Shown here: positions 1-4,168 of the stretch, piece after piece
How positions within the stretch are numbered: position 1 is the stretch's first letter
Layout: each line of letters starts with the position of its first letter
Origin: Planctomycetota bacterium
Lineage (GTDB): Bacteria; Planctomycetota; UBA1135; GCA-002686595
DNA: 5,920 nucleotides
Assembly: GCA_028823185.1 (NCBI GenBank)
Contig: JAPKBY010000122.1
Coordinates: 1 to 5,920 of the forward strand
Reading direction: 5' to 3'
Program-made: the position numbers and the translations under genes
The notes under the pieces: generated by a model
Seen by the model: only the letters and a program-made list of their open reading frames with translations
Databases searched by the model: none
What the model was told of the DNA's origin: nothing

Positions 1-375
1 CGCGGCGTTGAGGCCTCCGATGAGCTCGCGGTGTCCTGGTTTCGCCGAGCCGCAAAAGAGAACGACCCCCCCGCGCTAGATCACCTGGCCTGGATGCTAA
101 AGCAGGGCAAAGGCTGTGAGCGCGACGACGCAGAGGCGCTGCGCCTCTTCAAGACAGCCGCGCTAGCTCGGCACCACCAAGCGCGCTTTAACCTCGGAGT
201 CATGCTCAAAGAGGGGCGCGGCTTAGAGGCTCCAGATGAATTGAACGCGCTTGTGTGGCTCAGCCTCGCAGCCCGAGTAGGCCATGAAGGCGCCATCCAG
301 GCTCGAAATGATCTCGAAGCTAGGGTCTCCCCAGAGCTCAAAGCGCGCGCGAACGCGCTCATGAGAGAGCGCTGA
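1..375 (+). CDS. Sel1-repeat (TPR-like) protein, C-terminal part
   Basis: This is the 3' end of a gene that starts before the window. The frame is open from base 1 and ends at TGA 373-375, leaving 124 visible residues. A GTG at 31 could be read as a start, but repeat sequence already runs upstream of it (GVEASDELAVSWFRRAA), so the true start is further left. Two Sel1-type units are clear, marked by W/LF-x-x-A-A and by LAWMLKQGKG and LGVMLKEGRG. A closing WLSLAARVGHEGA segment is followed by a charged helix (SPELKARANALMRER), a usual way for such proteins to end. Sel1 repeats form alpha-alpha superhelices that bind other proteins, so a scaffold or adaptor role is likely, but the partner cannot be told. 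Its stop abuts the stop of the convergent oxidoreductase gene with no spacer. Nothing suggests a functional link with the leftward genes. Confidence 0.85.
   Translation, partial: RGVEASDELAVSWFRRAAKENDPPALDHLAWMLKQGKGCERDDAEALRLFKTAALARHHQARFNLGVMLKEGRGLEAPDELNALVWLSLAARVGHEGAIQARNDLEARVSPELKARANALMRER
355..372 (-). terminator. Candidate hairpin just after the oxidoreductase stop
   Basis: Read on the minus strand, GCGCTC-TCTCAT-GAGCGC forms a perfect 6-bp stem with a six-base loop, starting three bases beyond the oxidoreductase TGA (376-378). No T-run follows (GTTCGCG), so it may be a message-protecting hairpin, a rho-dependent end, or chance. It lies inside the last codons of the Sel1-repeat gene. 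Confidence 0.22.
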
Positions 376-1656
376 TCAGCCGCGCAGGGACCAGCCCTCG
401 CGATACTCTTTGCGGACAAACTCATCTGCCTTTGCACAATTTGTCGCGGTGAGCTTCGCCGCGTCCCAGACCAAGTCTTGTTGCGCTCTATAGGCGACGC
501 TCCCCAACAAGACCGACTCCGTTAGCGCGCCCGAGTAGTCAAAGTTGCACGTCGTCGGGGTGCCCTCTTTGCAGGCTTTGATCCACTCGGCGTAGTGCCC
601 GATGGAGTCCGGTATCGAAGGTGCGGGCGCCTCGAAGTCCGCGAAATCTTCCTCGGGCATGAGGCGGTGCGCACCGTAATCAGAGAAGAGGTTCCCCTTC
701 TCCCCCACGAAGAGGACGCCGAATCCCACGCCAGGCAGACCGTTCAGCTCCATGCCGATCGGCTTGCGGTTCCCGTCATACCAAGTGAGCTCGCATGCTG
801 CGCGGCCCCCGCGCGCGGGGAACTCATAGCTGACCTCCAGCCCATGCGGCGCCGAGTAGTCATTCGGCACCTCACCTTTCGCCACCACCTTCGTCGGGTG
901 ACGCAGGTCGAGCGCCCAGAACGGGAGGTCCATCAAGTGGCAAGCCATGTCGCTCATGGTCCCGCCACCAAAGTCCCAGTAGCGGCGCCAATTCGCGGGG
1001 TGATATCCGGGGTGAAAGGGTCGCTCAGCCGCAGGCCCCAACCAAAGGTCCCAGTGAAAGTGTTTGGGGACCACATGCTCGCCAGCGGGCATCCCGTTAC
1101 CGCCCCAGCCCTTGCCGCAAGCGACGTGGACCTCCTTCACCGCACCGATCGCGCCTCCCTGAATGAGCTCAACCACCCGGCGGTAGTTCCCACCAGCGTG
1201 GATCTGAGTGCCCATTTGGGTCGCGACTCCCTTCTTGGCGGCGAGCTCTGCTACGGCCCGAGCCTCCTCCACCGTGTGCGAGAGCGGCTTCTCGCAGTAG
1301 ACATGCATCCCGCGCTCGAGCGCACGCATGGTCGCCGGCGCGTGATTGTGATCAGCAGTGGAGATGACAGCGGCGTCGAGCTTCTCCTTGTCGAGCATCT
1401 CCCGATAGTCGTGATAAACCTTCGCCTTGGGGAAGCGCTTCGCCACCGAGGCTAGATAGTTTTCATCTATGTCGCAGACCGCGACCACGTTCTCTCCGGC
1501 GACACCGTTCACGTTAGAGGACGCGCGGTTCGCGACCCCGACGAAGCCGACGTTGAGCTTCTCCCAGCTAGAGGGGGTCTTTAGAGGGAGCGCGCTAGAT
1601 CCGAAGAAGGCCGCGCTAGCCGTGAGCAAGTCACGCCGAGTGGTTTGAAAACTCAT
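376..1656 (-). CDS. Tat-exported Gfo/Idh/MocA family oxidoreductase
   Basis: The 426-residue protein begins with a twin-arginine signal (TTRRDLLTASAAF, residues 5-17), so export of the folded, cofactor-loaded enzyme is expected. A Rossmann NAD(P)-binding domain follows (about 34-155), with the loop GFVGVANRA (37-45), an acidic residue after the second strand (CDID, 61-64) and the family motif EKP at 122-124. The C-terminal domain includes WDFGGGTMSDMACHLMD (227-243), where the family's substrate-binding or catalytic Asp and His are expected (D236, H240, D243). Relatives oxidise, reduce or epimerise sugars and cyclitols; the substrate here cannot be named. Length is normal for the exported subgroup. 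The cofactor loop is unusual because two glycines of the common GVGGRG form are Ala (A42, A45). The ATG lies 3 bases after the stop of the membrane-protein gene, and only a weak purine stretch (AGAAAGAA) precedes it, so translation may be coupled. It is the last gene of the leftward block. Confidence 0.93.
   Translation of the reverse strand: MSFQTTRRDLLTASAAFFGSSALPLKTPSSWEKLNVGFVGVANRASSNVNGVAGENVVAVCDIDENYLASVAKRFPKAKVYHDYREMLDKEKLDAAVISTADHNHAPATMRALERGMHVYCEKPLSHTVEEARAVAELAAKKGVATQMGTQIHAGGNYRRVVELIQGGAIGAVKEVHVACGKGWGGNGMPAGEHVVPKHFHWDLWLGPAAERPFHPGYHPANWRRYWDFGGGTMSDMACHLMDLPFWALDLRHPTKVVAKGEVPNDYSAPHGLEVSYEFPARGGRAACELTWYDGNRKPIGMELNGLPGVGFGVLFVGEKGNLFSDYGAHRLMPEEDFADFEAPAPSIPDSIGHYAEWIKACKEGTPTTCNFDYSGALTESVLLGSVAYRAQQDLVWDAAKLTATNCAKADEFVRKEYREGWSLRG
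381..402 (+). terminator. Candidate hairpin terminator for the Sel1-repeat gene
   Basis: Six bases after the plus-strand stop codon, CGCG-C-AGGG (381-389) can pair with CCCTCGCG (395-402). This gives an 8-bp GC-rich stem with one bulged C and a five-base loop (ACCAG). The following bases, ATACTCTTTG, are only moderately T-rich, so this is not a classic intrinsic terminator. It lies wholly within the last codons of the convergent oxidoreductase gene. Confidence 0.3.
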
Positions 1657-1659
1657 GAA

Positions 1660-2121
1660 TCAGTTCTTTCTGAGGTTGAGCGCTGTCGTGACGACCGCGA
1701 AGAGTAGTAAGGCTGCGCCAACGGGCACGAGGAGGACACCTCGCCCTGGATCACCGGCATAAATGACGACGCCCCCGAGCAGGAATCCACCTGGGAGCAA
1801 GATGGCTGCGCCCGTCAGACATGCGCCAGCGCGCCGCGCCCACGAGGCATCAGAAGCTCCTTCTCCTTTGAGGGTCAAGCCAAAGACGATGTGCAAGATC
1901 CCGAGCAAGGTGCCATGGGAATGCGCCAAGGTGAACATCAAGCGACGCGTCTCATTAGAGACATTGAGATACCAATCCACCTTGAATCCATGCATCACCT
2001 CGAGACAGAGCCCCATCGTCAAATAGAGCGCTACGAAGCACCAGCCGACGCGGAGGTGCTTCGCGCCGAGCGCTCCATCTGAGGCGTCTCTCGTCTTGAT
2101 CTTCTTGGAGTCTTTACTCAT
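1660..2121 (-). CDS. Four-helix membrane protein, unrecognised, with conserved-looking histidines
   Basis: I do not recognise this 153-residue protein. A short charged N-terminus (MSKDSKKIKTRD) is followed by four hydrophobic segments at about 25-45, 61-84, 97-121 and 128-149. H44 lies at the end of helix 1 (EVMHGF). H67, H69 and H77 lie in helix 2 within AHSHGTLLGILHI. Helix 3 is glycine-rich (LLPGGFLLGG), and the loop to helix 4 carries GDPGRG. Paired histidines in membrane helices could bind haem b or a metal, which would suit a gene between a multiheme cytochrome and an oxidoreductase, but this is inference from position and composition only. The gene starts 15 bases after the cytochrome stop, in the same reading frame, and ends 3 bases before the next start, so co-transcription is very likely. 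The ATG at 2121 is the only plausible start: there is an in-frame stop 15 bases upstream, and later Met codons fall inside helix 1 or beyond. No Shine-Dalgarno sequence precedes it. Confidence 0.85.
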   Translation of the reverse strand: MSKDSKKIKTRDASDGALGAKHLRVGWCFVALYLTMGLCLEVMHGFKVDWYLNVSNETRRLMFTLAHSHGTLLGILHIVFGLTLKGEGASDASWARRAGACLTGAAILLPGGFLLGGVVIYAGDPGRGVLLVPVGAALLLFAVVTTALNLRKN

Positions 2122-2136
2122 GGGAGGTCCATCTAG

Positions 2137-4083
2137 TTATTCGTTCAAGGTCAGTGGTGGATCAACGCGCTCACTGAGCAGCTGATTGATGCGCTGCTGC
2201 ATCGCGTGCGGATTAAAGACGCCGTCCGTCTCGATCAAGAGCTCCGGCGCAGCTCTGCTATTCGTTGCCCCCTGCTTCGTGCCCCAATTCTTCAAAACCT
2301 GCATCATCCCCGCGTTCCGTCCCGAGCGCTCCATCATGTAGTCATAGCGCAGGCCCTTCGCTGCGGGGAGGTCTTTTAGCGAGCGCTCGGCGATGTATCG
2401 CACGGCGTGATACGGGTCGCTGAGAAGAGCGGCGAGAAAGGGAGGAGACCACTCGGTGCCAGAGGCGAGCCTCGCCGATTCCCAACCGAAGCTCCACGCC
2501 ATCAACGCGCGCTGTCCTGCGTCTCCCTTAAGAGACCAGAGGATGCTAGCTGCGACCTCACGCTGCTCTTTATTGAGGCTCGGCTTATCGATGCCATACC
2601 AGTCTTCGAGGCCTTCCGCTGCCCAAGCCATGGTCTTGTCGAGATGACATTGATTGCAGGCATTGGGCCTTCCGGTCTCCACGCTCGCGCGCACATCTGG
2701 GCTTGAAATCTCATGACTTCGGATCCCCTTCAGGAGACCGTAGGTCGTATACGGCATGTGGCAGTTGTAGCAATTGCTCCCCGTCGAGCCCGGCGCATGA
2801 TGCGAGTGCGCGGTCAGATAAGCCTCATCGTCGAACTCTTTATGACACTGAGTGCAGGCGAGGTTTCCGCGCATGCCCGGGTGCAGTTGATCATCGGCCC
2901 ACTCCTCTCTGGGGCGAGGATCGTCAGCAGCCTGATGCATCCCATGACAAGAGAGGCACGACATCTCTCCGTTGACAAAGCAAGGCGTCCTCACGAGACC
3001 GTTATATTCGCGACCAGAGACACGAATCATTCCGTCACTCCAGAACTGCCCATCCCCTTCCATGACGAGGTCACGCGAATCATGGAGTGATTCCCCAGGG
3101 GTGTATTCGAAGCCGCTCTCACGCCAGCGCTCACGTCCCTCATCACCAGCGAAGACCAAGATCCCATGGCATTGACCACAGGCCTCTGATGAGCGCTCAT
3201 GGTCGAGCTTGCCTGGATTCACGATGTCGGTAGCGCCTTCTTCCGCGCTGTACGCGGAGTAGCGCTTGAAAGGATCTCGGTAATTGTCAGCGTGGGCTCC
3301 GCCGGGTCCATGGCATGCCTCGCAAGCGATCCCAAGCTCCACCGCGTGCGTGTCCCAACGATCGTAGAAGCCATCACCATCTTCATCGCTGATCCTCGGT
3401 GACACATGAGTGGCGTGGCAGCGATTGCAGACTCTATTCCACCGACCCGTCTCTGACTCCTGGCCGGAGTCTGGCGGGGTGATGCAGCATCCATCGAGCG
3501 GGCCCCAGCGGTCTTCACCTAAGAGCCTCCAATAGATGAGAAGGAGTGAGAGCCTGCGACCATCCCCAGAGGCATACCAATAGAACTGCGACTCATGCGA
3601 TCCAGTCGTCTGAACCACCCGCCTCTTCACGCGCGGCGCAGGGCCTCCTCCTCTATGCGAGAGGTCATCCATCTCAACCCAGAACTCATCACCATCTTGC
3701 TCGAGCTTATAGTCCACGCCACGGGCCTGAACTTCGATGCCGTCCCATGGGGCTGCGATCGCCTCCTCCGAGGCGAACTGCGTCATCGTGCGGTGATATG
3801 AGTCATACCAAGTGCCGTACTCTCTAGGGTGACAAGCCTCGCAAGCGCGCGAGGAGACATAGCCGTCCACGTTCAACTCGATCGGTTGATCGGTCAATGG
3901 AGCGAGCGCTCGCTCGCGCGGCCCATAGTCCGTTGCAGCCCAAGCGATCGCAGTGAACGCTACGGTCCAGAGACCGGCTGCGAGCCATCGCGATCTCCCC
4001 TCTCCCTCCGACCACATCCCTCTCAAGGCGAAGACAGCACCTATTGAGAGGAGTAAGCCGATCGAGAGAAGTTCAAAATCCAT
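2137..4083 (-). CDS. Membrane-anchored octaheme c-type cytochrome, cytochrome c554-like, with HEAT-like C-terminus
   Basis: This 648-residue protein has eight CxxCH haem c sites, at C81, C219, C254, C302, C376, C410, C438 and C476 (first cysteine). Two N-terminal hydrophobic segments (about 5-20 and 32-50) anchor it; the haem region must be outside the cytoplasm, which puts the N-terminus there too. GSHESQFYW (161-169), CLSCHGMH and CYNCHMPYTTYGL resemble the cytochrome c552/c554 and doubled-CxxCH groups, which transfer electrons. Candidate distal ligands include H97, H163, H226, H264, H383, H426, H428, H429 and H457. Residues 233-244 form an EF-hand-like DxDxDG loop between haems 2 and 3. 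Residues 505-575 look helical and include a HEAT-like unit (LLSDPYHAVRYIAERSL). Extra cysteines are C199, C200 and C368. The start is secure: an in-frame TGA lies three codons upstream and the next Met is after the first helix. No Shine-Dalgarno is seen. All eight sites are CxxCH, so no CxxCK nitrite-reductase centre is present. Electron donor and acceptor are unknown. Confidence 0.94.
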   Translation of the reverse strand: MDFELLSIGLLLSIGAVFALRGMWSEGEGRSRWLAAGLWTVAFTAIAWAATDYGPRERALAPLTDQPIELNVDGYVSSRACEACHPREYGTWYDSYHRTMTQFASEEAIAAPWDGIEVQARGVDYKLEQDGDEFWVEMDDLSHRGGGPAPRVKRRVVQTTGSHESQFYWYASGDGRRLSLLLIYWRLLGEDRWGPLDGCCITPPDSGQESETGRWNRVCNRCHATHVSPRISDEDGDGFYDRWDTHAVELGIACEACHGPGGAHADNYRDPFKRYSAYSAEEGATDIVNPGKLDHERSSEACGQCHGILVFAGDEGRERWRESGFEYTPGESLHDSRDLVMEGDGQFWSDGMIRVSGREYNGLVRTPCFVNGEMSCLSCHGMHQAADDPRPREEWADDQLHPGMRGNLACTQCHKEFDDEAYLTAHSHHAPGSTGSNCYNCHMPYTTYGLLKGIRSHEISSPDVRASVETGRPNACNQCHLDKTMAWAAEGLEDWYGIDKPSLNKEQREVAASILWSLKGDAGQRALMAWSFGWESARLASGTEWSPPFLAALLSDPYHAVRYIAERSLKDLPAAKGLRYDYMMERSGRNAGMMQVLKNWGTKQGATNSRAAPELLIETDGVFNPHAMQQRINQLLSERVDPPLTLNE

Positions 4084-4168
4084 AGGGGCTCATATCTAAT
4101 AAAAAGACCCGCAGTGGCCAACGCTGAAGATAACGAGCGAATCCAAAAGACGTGCTCTCATCCCGCTT
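4084..4168 (-). promoter_or_regulatory. 85-base intergenic gap with a weak promoter-like pattern before the cytochrome gene
   Basis: This is the largest non-coding stretch in the window. Read on the minus strand, it contains TTGGCC (4116-4121) and TAGATA (4093-4098) separated by 17 bases. That resembles a poor sigma70-type -35/-10 pair, with 4 of 6 and 3 of 6 consensus matches. If used, transcription would begin within a few bases of the cytochrome ATG, giving a nearly leaderless message, which would fit the absence of a Shine-Dalgarno sequence. The match is weak and could be chance. The stretch also includes a run of five T on the minus strand, but no good GC-rich stem precedes it, so read-through from the sulfatase gene remains possible. 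Confidence 0.2.

Noticed and set aside
595..1455. A 286-codon open frame on the plus strand opposite the oxidoreductase
   Set aside because: It lies wholly antisense to a clear family member. Its product is rich in Arg, His, Val and Leu, with no recognisable motif, and is typical of a shadow frame in GC-rich coding DNA.
2713..3090. Plus-strand open frames opposite the cytochrome gene
   Set aside because: They overlap the haem-motif region on the other strand and encode no recognisable features; the CxxCH series proves the minus-strand frame.
2644..3843. Hydroxylamine oxidoreductase or octaheme nitrite/tetrathionate reductase
   Set aside because: The haem count is eight, but all sites are CxxCH, the spacing is different (134 residues after haem 1), and motifs such as GSHESQFYW and CYNCHMPY fit the c552/c554-like group better.
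4084..4168. Intrinsic terminator after the sulfatase-methyltransferase gene
   Set aside because: A run of five T on the minus strand (4101-4105) follows only a short stem with a mismatch (CAGCG against CACTG), too weak to call.
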